Source of the DNA: CAYLJO01 sp964383905
GTDB lineage: Bacteria > Acidobacteriota > Blastocatellia > Pyrinomonadales > Pyrinomonadaceae
Length of the DNA: 10,643 nucleotides
Assembly: GCA_964383905.1 (NCBI GenBank)
Contig: CAYLJO010000211.1
Coordinates: 1 to 10,643, forward strand
Direction: 5' to 3'
A model generated the notes under the pieces. It was given only the letters and a program-made list of their open reading frames with translations, was not told where the DNA came from and made no database searches. The translations under genes and the position numbers were made by a program. This document shows positions 1 to 7,317 of this stretch, one piece after another; position 1 is the first letter of the stretch; every line of letters starts with the position of its first letter.

Positions 1-668
<668 letters not shown>

Positions 669-683
669 GAGAAGCGCCTCAAG

Positions 684-720
684 TGCCGGGGCAGGGACGG
701 TAACCCCGCCTGCCCCGGCA
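684..720. terminator. Hairpin between convergent groEL and aminopeptidase genes
   Basis: Bases 684-695 and 709-720 are perfect reverse complements (12 bp, GC-rich) around a 13-base loop. The hairpin begins 15 bases after the groEL stop and lies 43 bases beyond the aminopeptidase stop, so it could end transcription from both sides. Neither flank has a T-run (TAATCTCATC follows on the plus strand), so it is not a classical intrinsic terminator. It may act as a 3'-end stabiliser or with Rho. Confidence 0.6.
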
Positions 721-762
721 TAATCTCATCCGCGCGTAAATCCTGGCACAGATCGAATTCTT

Positions 763-2055
763 TCACCGCGCCATTAGCTCTTCGATCTCCTCCACCTGCT
801 TCGGGGCTTTGCTTGAGAGCACGCGGTGGCCGTCCTCAGTGACCAGCACGTCATCTTCGATCCTCACGCCGATGCCGAGGTACTTTTCGGGGATGTCTTT
901 CGTCTCGGGCGCGATATATATCCCGGGCTCGATGGTCGTCACCATGCCGGGTTCGAGGCGCCGCGATTCGCCGTCGATGTAGTAGCGACCGACGTCATGC
1001 ACGTCAATGCCGAGGAAATGGCCGAGGCCGTGCATGTAGAACTGCTTGTACTTCTCTTCTTCGATCAGCTTTTCCGGCTCGCCCCGTAAGAGTCCGAGCC
1101 GGACCATGCCTTCGGTCAGAATTTCTATCGAGCGGGTCTTCAGCTCATCCATTCTGACGCCGGGCCGCGTCATCCCGACGCAGGCCGTTTGCGCTTCGAG
1201 CACCAGGTTATAGATATCGCGCTGGGCCGCGGTGAAGCGCCCGTTGATGGGGAAGGTGCGTGTAATATCGGAAGCGTAGCCGCGGTATTCCGCGCCCGCG
1301 TCCACTAAAAGAAGCTCGCCGTCCCTGAGGGTCGCGTCGTTGTTGATGTAATGGAGAACGGTCGCGTTCGGGCCGCTGCCGACAATGGAAGAATAGGCGG
1401 GAGCGGCCGCGCCGTTCTTGCGGAACATATACTCGATGAGGGCTTCGACCTCGTATTCCTTCATGCCGGGGCGTACTCTTTGCATCGCTTCGCGGTGCGC
1501 TTCCGCCGCGATGTCTGCGGCGCGCTGCATGATTGCGATCTCATCTTCGCTCTTAATCAAACGCATCTCGTGAAGGATCGCACCCGTGTCGATGATGGCT
1601 TCCGGCACTTTGACGCCCTTGCGCGTCATCGTACGCATGCGCCTGATCTGTGCGATAATCATGTCGTCAAGCTCAGGATTGCTGCCGATGCGATAGTACA
1701 AATTGGTGACGCCGTCGAGCAGGTCGCCGAGCTTCTCCTCGAACTCCGCAATCGGAAATGCGGCGTCCGCGCCGTGCTCATTTCGCGCGCCTTCAACCCC
1801 GGCGCGGCGGCCGTCCCAGATCTCTCTTTCGGGATCGCGTGGCCTGACAAAGAGGGTGTATTTGTGCTCGTTTGAGGGCGCAATGACGGCGATCGATTCG
1901 GGCTCGTCGAACCCGGTCAGATAGAAAAAGTCGGAATCCTGCCGGTAACGATAGTTTGTATCATTTGAGCGAGTGGCTTCGCGGGCGCTGGGGATGATGG
2001 CCACCGACTCCTGGCCCAGACGTTTCATAAATTCCGCGAGTTGTGGTTGTGGCAT
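763..2055 (-). CDS. pepP: Xaa-Pro aminopeptidase, M24B family (PepP-like)
   Basis: A 430-residue cytoplasmic dimetal peptidase that removes an N-terminal residue preceding proline; E. coli PepP is 441 residues. The N-terminal AMP_N domain covers about residues 3-140 (it includes the YRYRQDSDFFYLTGF block) and the pita-bread catalytic domain about 170-425. All five metal ligands are present by motif: Asp252 (LLVDAG), Asp263 (SDITRT), His346 (HGLGHFLG), Glu376 (TTIEPGIY) and Glu400 (GVRIEDD). The helper histidines His235 (VLHY) and His353 (DVHD) are also kept. The open frame extends far upstream into the divergent gene, but the start was set at the ATG 2055-2053 because a strong GGAGGAGG site lies 7 bases before it and because residue 1 here matches the family's N-terminus. 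It is convergent with groEL and divergent from the aldehyde dehydrogenase. No signal peptide is seen. Confidence 0.95.
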   Translation of the reverse strand: MPQPQLAEFMKRLGQESVAIIPSAREATRSNDTNYRYRQDSDFFYLTGFDEPESIAVIAPSNEHKYTLFVRPRDPEREIWDGRRAGVEGARNEHGADAAFPIAEFEEKLGDLLDGVTNLYYRIGSNPELDDMIIAQIRRMRTMTRKGVKVPEAIIDTGAILHEMRLIKSEDEIAIMQRAADIAAEAHREAMQRVRPGMKEYEVEALIEYMFRKNGAAAPAYSSIVGSGPNATVLHYINNDATLRDGELLLVDAGAEYRGYASDITRTFPINGRFTAAQRDIYNLVLEAQTACVGMTRPGVRMDELKTRSIEILTEGMVRLGLLRGEPEKLIEEEKYKQFYMHGLGHFLGIDVHDVGRYYIDGESRRLEPGMVTTIEPGIYIAPETKDIPEKYLGIGVRIEDDVLVTEDGHRVLSSKAPKQVEEIEELMAR

Positions 2056-2218
2056 GGTGTGTCCTCCTCCGGTAGCGCAACGTACCGCTTGATGGTTAAG
2101 CGGGTATTGTAACCGAGAGACGACGCGGCGCGGAAATGTGCTGGACATTGTATGCGCTTTGGTTTCGGCTTTCGCCAAAACCTGCCTCTGGGCGATAATC
2201 CGTAAGGAAAGGGAGCCG
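2056..2218. promoter_or_regulatory. Divergent promoter region, aminopeptidase / aldehyde dehydrogenase
   Basis: This 163-bp spacer must carry starts for both divergent genes. On the minus strand TACAAT at 2111-2106 is a fair -10 for the aminopeptidase, but no convincing -35 lies at the usual distance. On the plus strand GATAAT at 2194-2199 (5 of 6 to TATAAT), 17 bases after a poor TTCGCC, is a possible -10 for the dehydrogenase. It would leave a very short leader with AAGGA (2204-2208) and GGGAG (2211-2215) before the ATG. No obvious operator palindrome was found. Promoter positions are guesses by eye. Confidence 0.3.
2063..2070 (-). promoter_or_regulatory. Strong ribosome binding site of the aminopeptidase
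   Basis: On the minus strand GGAGGAGG sits 7 bases before the ATG at 2055. It decides the start against longer in-frame options that would overlap the divergent dehydrogenase gene. Confidence 0.8.
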
Positions 2219-3826
2219 ATGGAAGTACAGACGATCAACATCAAAACGGCCGGCGCGGGCGAGACCGCGCCGGGCGACCCGGTAAGCGAGATCGTGTCGT
2301 ATGATCCGGCGACGGGAGAAGAGGTCGGTCGCGCGCCGATCACGACCGACCGTGAAGTCGCACAGGCCGTCGAGCGGGCTCGCGCCGCACAAACCGCGTG
2401 GGCCAAACTCTCATTTCGGACGCGTGGACGTATCGTGCTGCGCGCAAGAGAGATTGTGCTCAGTGAGATGGAGGAGATCGCGCGCCTCATCTCCAGAGAA
2501 ACCGGGAAGCCTCTGGCCGAAGCGATTGCGATGGAGATCGTGCCGACCCTCGACCTGATGCAATTCTTCGCGCGCAGGACCGGCAGGCTGCTGCGCGCAG
2601 AGAAGATTAACATCGGTCAGTATGGCCTGATAGGCCGCTCGTCGCAGATCATCTATAAACCGCTGGGAGTGGTCGGCATTATCTCGCCCTGGAACTTCCC
2701 CTGGGCCATACCCCTGGGTGAAGTCGTGATGGCCTTGATGGCGGGGGACGCTGTCGTGCTCAAGCCGAGTGAGTTGACGCCGCTTATGGGACGGAAGATT
2801 GCCGAGGTCTTTTCGCGCGCAGGGCTCGCGGAAGGTTTGCTGACAGTTGTGACGGGCGACGGCAAGACGGGCGCGGCGTTGGTGGAAGCCCGCGTTGATA
2901 AGATCATGTTCACGGGGAGCGTGGCGACCGGTAAACGTGTCGCCGCGGCGGCGGCACAGCACCTCACGCCCGTCGTACTCGAACTCGGCGGCAAGGATCC
3001 GATGATCGTTCTTGAAGATGCCAATATAGAGACGGCCGCGCGGGCCGCCGTCTGGGGCGCGTTCGCCAACGCCGGGCAGGCCTGCTCGTCCGTCGAGCGC
3101 TGCTACGTGCACGAGGGGGTCGCGCCGCAATTTATCGAACGCGTCGAAGCACAAATTCGCGCCCTCCGGCAGGACATCGGCACGAGTGAAGGAACCGATA
3201 TCGGCGCGATGTCGAGCGAAAGGCAGTTGCGCATCGTCGAAGAACACATCAGCGATGCCGTGAAGCGTGGAGCGCGCGTACGCACGGGGGGTCGGCGCGC
3301 GACCGGGCTTTCCGGCTCATTTTATGAACCGACATTGATTACAGACGTCGATCACACGATGCCGTTGATGCGCGAGGAGACTTTCGGTCCGGTGCTTCCG
3401 GTAATGACTTTCAGGACGGACGACGAAGCGGTCAATCTCGCCAACGATAGCATCTACGGCCTGACGGCGAGCGTGTGGACCACAAATATCGCGCGCGGGC
3501 GGCGTATCGCCGAGCGCCTGGAAGCGGGCACGGTGATGGTCAACGAAGTGCTCTACACACACGGCATCGCGCAAACACCGTGGGGCGGCGTGAAGCAGAG
3601 TGGTCTGGGCCGCACGCACGGGCGGTTGGGATTGCTGGAGCTCGTCGTGCCGCAGCACGTACACATTAACCGTATCTCTTTCTTCCGCGACCTGTGGTGG
3701 TTCGGTTACAACCACCGCGCGGGCCGGCTTTTCCGCGGCCTCGCCAGACGATTCGCCACCGGCAACGTGATGCAAACCTCATTGCTTTTACCAGAGATGA
3801 TTCGCCGCCTGTTTGAGCGCCATTGA
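2219..3826 (+). CDS. NAD(P)+-dependent aldehyde dehydrogenase, with C-terminal extension
   Basis: A 535-residue ALDH-superfamily enzyme oxidising an aldehyde to its acid with NAD(P)+; the substrate cannot be read from the sequence. Key residues are Asn159 (PWNFPW, oxyanion), Lys182 (LKPSE, cofactor), the FTGS turn 231-234, general base Glu255 (LELGGKDP), nucleophile Cys289 (GQACSSVER) and Glu387 (EETFGP). The GQACSSVER version of the cysteine motif suggests the branch holding ALDH22-like and SSP0762-like enzymes (inferred). After the usual end near residue 480 there is an extra ~55-residue tail, rich in aromatic and basic residues (RDLWWFGYNHRAGRLFRGLARRF). The frame is open 27 codons upstream, but the ATG at 2219 was chosen because AAGGA and GGGAG precede it and because homology begins just after it. 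The hydrolase gene follows 151 bp downstream on the same strand, so shared transcription is possible. Confidence 0.93.
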   Translation: MEVQTINIKTAGAGETAPGDPVSEIVSYDPATGEEVGRAPITTDREVAQAVERARAAQTAWAKLSFRTRGRIVLRAREIVLSEMEEIARLISRETGKPLAEAIAMEIVPTLDLMQFFARRTGRLLRAEKINIGQYGLIGRSSQIIYKPLGVVGIISPWNFPWAIPLGEVVMALMAGDAVVLKPSELTPLMGRKIAEVFSRAGLAEGLLTVVTGDGKTGAALVEARVDKIMFTGSVATGKRVAAAAAQHLTPVVLELGGKDPMIVLEDANIETAARAAVWGAFANAGQACSSVERCYVHEGVAPQFIERVEAQIRALRQDIGTSEGTDIGAMSSERQLRIVEEHISDAVKRGARVRTGGRRATGLSGSFYEPTLITDVDHTMPLMREETFGPVLPVMTFRTDDEAVNLANDSIYGLTASVWTTNIARGRRIAERLEAGTVMVNEVLYTHGIAQTPWGGVKQSGLGRTHGRLGLLELVVPQHVHINRISFFRDLWWFGYNHRAGRLFRGLARRFATGNVMQTSLLLPEMIRRLFERH

Positions 3827-3977
3827 TAGTGACCCGACGTGGTCCGTTTTGCGCCGCGCGGGAAGGCGGGTGGCGAAAGCGGCGGCGCTTGATTTCGCAG
3901 TTCCGATGCCTTTAGGATGGCTCGCCGGAACGCATTTTGTTTCACCGAGAATGTTTTTGTGAGGTAGGGGAACAGTT
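3827..3977 (+). other. Spacer between dehydrogenase and hydrolase genes
   Basis: A GC-rich inverted repeat (GCGCCGC at 3851-3857, GCGGCGC at 3882-3888, 24-base spacer) is followed by TTGATTT. It might be a weak terminator for the dehydrogenase. TTGATT at 3889-3894 and TAGGAT at 3913-3918, 18 bases apart, form a poor -35/-10 pair for the hydrolase. Both are only suggestive. Confidence 0.25.
3961..3970 (+). promoter_or_regulatory. Ribosome binding site fixing a TTG start
   Basis: GAGGTAGGGG ends 7 bases before TTG 3978-3980. An in-frame TGA at 3960-3962 overlaps the start of this purine stretch, so TTG is the only start codon that keeps the whole open frame. The next in-frame ATG is about 50 codons later. 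Confidence 0.65.
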
Positions 3978-5006
3978 TTGCTCGGACGCTTAATACACGC
4001 GCGTGAGCGTTGGTACTCGCGGCGTGACACAAACCGGATCGTACGCCCCTTCGAGTGGGGCACGGCCTTCATTAGAGAGTACGCGAATGGCGATGACCAG
4101 CGCCATATCTTTCGGCAACACGCGCAGGAAGTGATGCGACGAAGCGAGGATTTTTACGCACTCCCGCAGATCAAAGACTACCATCTCTCAAGCAGCCTAC
4201 AGCTTACCTGGACGAGCGCTATTCAAACTCCCTCCGTAGAAAACAATACCACATACGCGCAGTTCTTCCCTGGGCCGGAGCGGCAGAAAAATGGCCGGCG
4301 CACAGCCGTTGTGATCCTTCCGCAGTGGAATGCGGATAGCGCGAGCCACATCGAGCTGTGTCGCATTCTGAATCGCCTGGGCATCGCGGCGTTGCGCGTG
4401 ACGCTGCCGTATCATGAAGCGCGCCGCCCGCCAGAGCTGGAACGCGCAGACTATCTCGTCAGCCCGAACATCGGGCGCACGATTCAGTCCGTGCGCCAGG
4501 CTGTGCTCGATGCGCGCGCCGCTGTGAACTGGTTAAAAGAGCATGGGGGGTACCAACGGATCGGTATCGTCGGTACCAGCATCGGCTCTTGCACGGCGTT
4601 TCTAGCTTACGCGCACGATGAGCGGATTAATGTCGGCGTCTTCAATCACGTGTCCGGGTATTTTGCGGATGTGGTGTGGCGCGGCATCTCCACGCAGCAT
4701 GTGCGCGCCGGATTCGGAGATTGCGTGACGCTTGACGAGCTACGCGAGTACTGGCTGCCGATCAGTCCCCTGCCTTTCGTCCACCGCCTGAAGGGGATGC
4801 CAAAGCGCCCGGTGCGCTTCATCGCGGCGCGCTACGATCTCACCTTCCCGGTTGACCTCTCGCGCCATGTGATCGCGGAAGCAAGACGTACCGGTCTGCC
4901 TCTCGATGTTACATGGCTTCCGTGTGGGCACTACACGAGCGGCGAAAAGCCCTGGAAATATCTGGACGGCTGGAAGATCGCTTCATTCATTAAAAAGCAT
5001 TTGTGA
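3978..5006 (+). CDS. Alpha/beta hydrolase of unknown substrate
   Basis: A 342-residue single-domain protein with an alpha/beta-hydrolase core from about residue 108 to the C-terminus. Strand TAVVILPQW (109-117) leads to a likely oxyanion loop. The nucleophile elbow is GTSIG with Ser201. Likely acid is Asp287 (AARYDLTFP), with Asp293 as alternative, and the base is His318 (PCGHYTSGE). The first ~100 residues form a lead-in with an FEWG motif (25-28), and LPYHEARRP (143-151) precedes the helix before the elbow. The arrangement recalls the ABHD18/DUF2048 type of hydrolase, but this is a resemblance by eye. No signal peptide or membrane helix is seen, so it is probably a cytoplasmic esterase- or peptidase-like enzyme. 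The start is TTG, set by a strong upstream ribosome site and an in-frame stop just before it. It lies 151 bp after the dehydrogenase on the same strand; a functional link is unproven. Confidence 0.85.
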   Translation: MLGRLIHARERWYSRRDTNRIVRPFEWGTAFIREYANGDDQRHIFRQHAQEVMRRSEDFYALPQIKDYHLSSSLQLTWTSAIQTPSVENNTTYAQFFPGPERQKNGRRTAVVILPQWNADSASHIELCRILNRLGIAALRVTLPYHEARRPPELERADYLVSPNIGRTIQSVRQAVLDARAAVNWLKEHGGYQRIGIVGTSIGSCTAFLAYAHDERINVGVFNHVSGYFADVVWRGISTQHVRAGFGDCVTLDELREYWLPISPLPFVHRLKGMPKRPVRFIAARYDLTFPVDLSRHVIAEARRTGLPLDVTWLPCGHYTSGEKPWKYLDGWKIASFIKKHL

Positions 5007-5046
5007 TGAGTGTTAACGCGGGAAGAGCAGCATGATGATATCAACC

Positions 5047-5401
5047 CTATTCCTCGCCAATAGCTCTTTCGAACGGAGTGCGCCCCTTTTCGTCAAAGTG
5101 AAGTGCTGGAGAAGCACAGACATATGCGGGCTGTTCCGGCCTCTGTGCACGCAATGAATATTTGTCAGGGCTCCTGCCATCTACTGCTTTGCCCTGTGTT
5201 AAGCCTAAGGTTGTGATTTCCCTCCCGCCTAATAAATGTGGAATTATCCAGAACCATTGAATGTATCCAATTATAAAAGCCCCAGACCAGAGAAAAAAAT
5301 AGGATATAGGTGTATACGGTGGGTATATCAAAAAACAGATCCGAAAGCAGAAAAAATAGCAAACCACCTGGGAAACTGAGTATAAGCATCATAGACAACA
5401 T
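5047..5401 (-). pseudogene. Small two-helix membrane protein, disrupted by a one-base frameshift
   Basis: Reading from ATG 5401-5399 (GGGAG five bases upstream) gives MLSMMLILSFPGGLLFFLLS and then DLFFDIPTVYTYILFF. After this the frame becomes poor (SLVWGFYNWIHSM) and ends at 5165. The other frame from the same point gives LWSGAFIIGYIQWFWIIPHL, then GGREITTLGL, and stays open to TAG at 5047. Removing one T from the run of seven (A7 at 5293-5299 on the plus strand) joins both parts into a smooth 117-residue protein. It would have membrane helices at about 3-19 and 31-53, a GGREITTLGL segment and a polar tail ending FDEKGRTPFERAIGEE. Function is unknown; the helix-loop-GYIQWF-type second helix resembles small hypothetical inner-membrane proteins. 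It could be a true pseudogene, a sequencing error in the homopolymer, or a gene expressed by slippage. It lies downstream of FTCD on the same strand. Confidence 0.6.
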
Positions 5402-5523
5402 ATTTTCTCCCGCCACCGTACACTGCTCGCTTGATCAAGACACGAGCCGGAGCAGAGCAGAAAGACAGCAACGCTCAATAGAATCCATACATATTGAATG
5501 TTCTGTTGATGATCAATGCGCAT
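5389..5523 (-). CDS. Possible tiny membrane or exported peptide overlapping the frameshifted gene
   Basis: An open frame of 44 residues from ATG 5523-5521, with GGTGA five bases upstream. A single hydrophobic stretch (YVWILLSVAVFLLCSGSCL) is followed by a short polar tail ending KICCL. It could also begin at GTG 5589 (66 residues). Its TGA (5391-5389) overlaps the start of the next gene (ATG 5401) by 13 bases, an arrangement typical of translational coupling. Its cysteine context is not a proper lipobox. Nothing about the family is recognised, and a frame this short in AT-rich DNA could be chance. Its frame is the same one used by the second half of the frameshifted gene, separated by this one stop. 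Confidence 0.3.
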   Translation of the reverse strand: MRIDHQQNIQYVWILLSVAVFLLCSGSCLDQASSVRWREKICCL

Positions 5524-5604
5524 GCCAGTCACCACTGAGCATATGAGCTGTGATGATTTAGACAACACCTTTGCGCTGTTTGTTCCCACAATTCTTTAGA
5601 ATCA

Positions 5605-7140
5605 TCATCCGATAGAATCCATTAACAGCGCTTCCACGCGGGCCGCAGACTCCTTGGCTCGCTCCAACAGATCATTGACGCGCGAGCGGTGTTCGGCGGC
5701 GAATTCTTCGTCTTCAATCTCTGCCGTGTTGACGAGCACGTTGTAGCGCGCTGAGGCGACGGCGGCGAGAGAGAGTTGTGCGCCGGTGGCGGCGTCCGCC
5801 AGCGCATTGGCGTTGCCGACCTCCGCCAGCGTCTCGAGCAGTTCCAGCACCTGCACCGCGAGGCCGGCAATTTCCAGTGGCACGGTTGCCGCGCCTTTCA
5901 GGGCCGCTTCGATTTCGCCGTAGCGCGCGATCCTTTGATCTTCAGTCGCCGCAGCCATCCGGCGGGCTTCGATCACTTGTCTGAAACTCGCAGCATCTTC
6001 GACAGTTGCCCGCCGGAGACGTCTACGCAAAGAGCTCAGCTCGGCGAGCGCATTTTGCACCTCCGCTTCGACGTCCGCGTACTTTTCGCGCCCCTCAGTC
6101 AGATGCGCGACCATCTCGCCGAGAGCCGCCCCGAGCGATGCCGCGTACGCCGCCGCCGCGCCGCCGCCGGGGCTAGGGCGGCCACTGGCAACTTTCGACA
6201 GAAAATCCCGGCTCGTCTCTTCCTCGCCTTTTCTTCCGAACGCGTCCGCGATGCGATTCTCAAGAACGAGGGCGGCGGCGAAATTTTCGACCTGAAGAAA
6301 ATATTCGGCGCTTCGATCGAGCGCGGCCTGCGGTACGAGCCCCACGATCTCGCTCCCGGCGACAGCCACGCCGTAACGCCCCGCTTCACGCCGCACGGCT
6401 TCAAAAGCCCGGTGCAGCGGCGTTTTTTCATAGTCAACAAGATTCATCGAAACCTGCACCATGCCGCGCGTGTGAAGCTCGAAGCCAAGAGCCTTAAGGT
6501 AGCGCAGCCCGCCGTCGCGCCCGCGCACGGCTCGCGCAGTGCGTCGCGCGATTGTGATGTCGTCCGTGCGCAGGTTGACGTTGTAAGCGATGAGGAATGG
6601 GCGTGCGCCGACGATAATTGCTCCCGCGCTCTCGTGTACGTGCGCTTCGCCGAGGTCGGGAGCGCGCTCTGCCGCCGAATCAATCTCCGCGCGCAACTGC
6701 TCAAAGCCGCCGCGCCGCACATCCTCTAAATTTATACGGGAGGGTCGGCGCGCCGCGCGCTCATAAAAGTAGACCGGAATGTTCAACTCACGCGCGATTC
6801 TCTCGCCCACCGTATGTGCGAGTGCGGCGCATTCCTCCATCGTTACACCGCGGACAGGAATGAAGGGCAAAACGTCTGTCGCCCCGACGCGCGGGTGCTG
6901 GCCCGTGTGATGGCGCAAATCAATTAACTTCGTGGCCAGCGCGACGGCGCGAAACGCAGCTTCAGCGACCACATCAACCGCGGCGACAAAAGTAATAACG
7001 GAGCGGTTGTGATCCGCATCCATGTGCGTATCAAGCACGACTGCGCCCTCGACCGACTCGACGGCCTGCGCCAGCCGCTCGACCGTCTCAGCATTACGAC
7101 CTTCGCTGAAGTTTGGTACACACTCGACAAGGTGATCCAT
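5605..7140 (-). CDS. ftcD: Bifunctional glutamate formiminotransferase / formiminotetrahydrofolate cyclodeaminase (FTCD)
   Basis: A 511-residue fusion enzyme. The N-terminal half moves the formimino group from N-formimino-L-glutamate (last intermediate of one histidine degradation route) to tetrahydrofolate. The C-terminal half converts the product to 5,10-methenyl-THF and ammonia. Formiminotransferase covers about 2-295, with VECVPNFSEGRN (5-16), HMDADHNRSV (39-48), and HHTGQHPRVGATDVLPFIPV (77-96), in which His82 falls at the number of the catalytic His82 of the porcine enzyme. Cyclodeaminase covers about 305-505, with PSPGGGAAAAYAASLGAALG (322-341) and GNANALADAATGAQLS (442-457). The fusion matches the mammalian layout, with a somewhat shorter total. 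The start is ATG 7140-7138, giving the expected N-terminus, but no clear Shine-Dalgarno precedes it. No hutH, hutU or hutI is in the window. The stop is 82 bases before the tiny candidate gene on the same strand. Confidence 0.96.
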   Translation of the reverse strand: MDHLVECVPNFSEGRNAETVERLAQAVESVEGAVVLDTHMDADHNRSVITFVAAVDVVAEAAFRAVALATKLIDLRHHTGQHPRVGATDVLPFIPVRGVTMEECAALAHTVGERIARELNIPVYFYERAARRPSRINLEDVRRGGFEQLRAEIDSAAERAPDLGEAHVHESAGAIIVGARPFLIAYNVNLRTDDITIARRTARAVRGRDGGLRYLKALGFELHTRGMVQVSMNLVDYEKTPLHRAFEAVRREAGRYGVAVAGSEIVGLVPQAALDRSAEYFLQVENFAAALVLENRIADAFGRKGEEETSRDFLSKVASGRPSPGGGAAAAYAASLGAALGEMVAHLTEGREKYADVEAEVQNALAELSSLRRRLRRATVEDAASFRQVIEARRMAAATEDQRIARYGEIEAALKGAATVPLEIAGLAVQVLELLETLAEVGNANALADAATGAQLSLAAVASARYNVLVNTAEIEDEEFAAEHRSRVNDLLERAKESAARVEALLMDSIG

Positions 7141-7239
7141 ACGGCAATTAAAAAGGCGAAAGTTAAAACATGAAGCGATTCTACATTATTCCCTGCTGTT
7201 TCCTTTTACCTTTATCTTTGATTTATGTTTTCTGACGGT
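7141..7239 (-). promoter_or_regulatory. AT-rich leader and likely promoter of FTCD
   Basis: Since a strong terminator lies just upstream (7240-7271), FTCD needs its own promoter here. TAGAAT at 7183-7178 or AATAAT at 7190-7185 could be a -10, but no good -35 is seen. The leader lacks a GGAG-type ribosome site near the ATG. Confidence 0.3.
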
Positions 7240-7271
7240 AAAAAAATGGGCGCTTCGGATCCGAAGCGCCC
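7240..7271 (-). terminator. Rho-independent terminator of the TonB-dependent receptor
   Basis: On the minus strand a 24-base perfect palindrome (7271-7248, arms GGGCGCTTCG/CGAAGCGCCC around GATC) is followed by A and then seven T (7246-7240). It starts 47 bases past the receptor stop and separates that gene from FTCD, making them distinct transcription units. Confidence 0.9.
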
Positions 7272-7317
7272 GCAAAGTTGCGAGGTTTGAAATTGTATAA
7301 ATCGAACAGTTCTTACA

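Larger units (their letters stand above)
5007..5604. other. AT-rich interval between hydrolase and FTCD genes
   Basis: Hand counting gives about 38% GC for 5221-5400, against 65% in a 60-base sample of the neighbouring FTCD gene (6061-6120). The interval contains the frameshifted small membrane protein gene and a possible tiny overlapping gene, both on the minus strand. No terminator with a T-run follows the convergent stops (5006 and 5047). No RNA gene, insertion sequence end or direct repeat was recognised. Confidence 0.6.

Noticed and set aside
2138..2218. 27-residue upstream extension of the aldehyde dehydrogenase (MLDIVCALVSAF...)
   Set aside because: It looks mildly hydrophobic, like a signal sequence, but has no ribosome site, whereas the ATG at 2219 does. 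ALDHs of this type are cytoplasmic and homology begins after residue 20.
2056..2613. Long in-frame extension upstream of the aminopeptidase start (about 186 codons)
   Set aside because: It runs antisense through the start of the aldehyde dehydrogenase gene, has no family similarity, and the strong GGAGGAGG site at 2063-2070 fixes the start at 2055.
2411..3247. Long antisense open frame opposite the aldehyde dehydrogenase
   Set aside because: It is a shadow frame caused by GC-rich codon bias: Arg/Ala/His-rich, no recognisable fold, no ribosome site.
5506..5516. Near-palindrome TTGATGATCAA as a possible operator
   Set aside because: It is short, lies within the tiny candidate gene and has no second copy in the window that I noticed.
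5310..5546. 78-codon plus-strand frame in the AT-rich interval
   Set aside because: It has no ribosome site and low-complexity Ser/Arg content, and it opposes the more coherent hydrophobic minus-strand protein.
5551..5607. 8-bp inverted repeat TGATGATT / AATCATCA overlapping the FTCD stop
   Set aside because: The 41-base spacer and AT-rich arms make a stable hairpin unlikely; no T-run follows.
5776..6729. 317-codon plus-strand open frame opposite FTCD
   Set aside because: It lies entirely inside a well-supported enzyme gene and its translation is typical reverse-strand composition (Arg, Ala, Phe, His).
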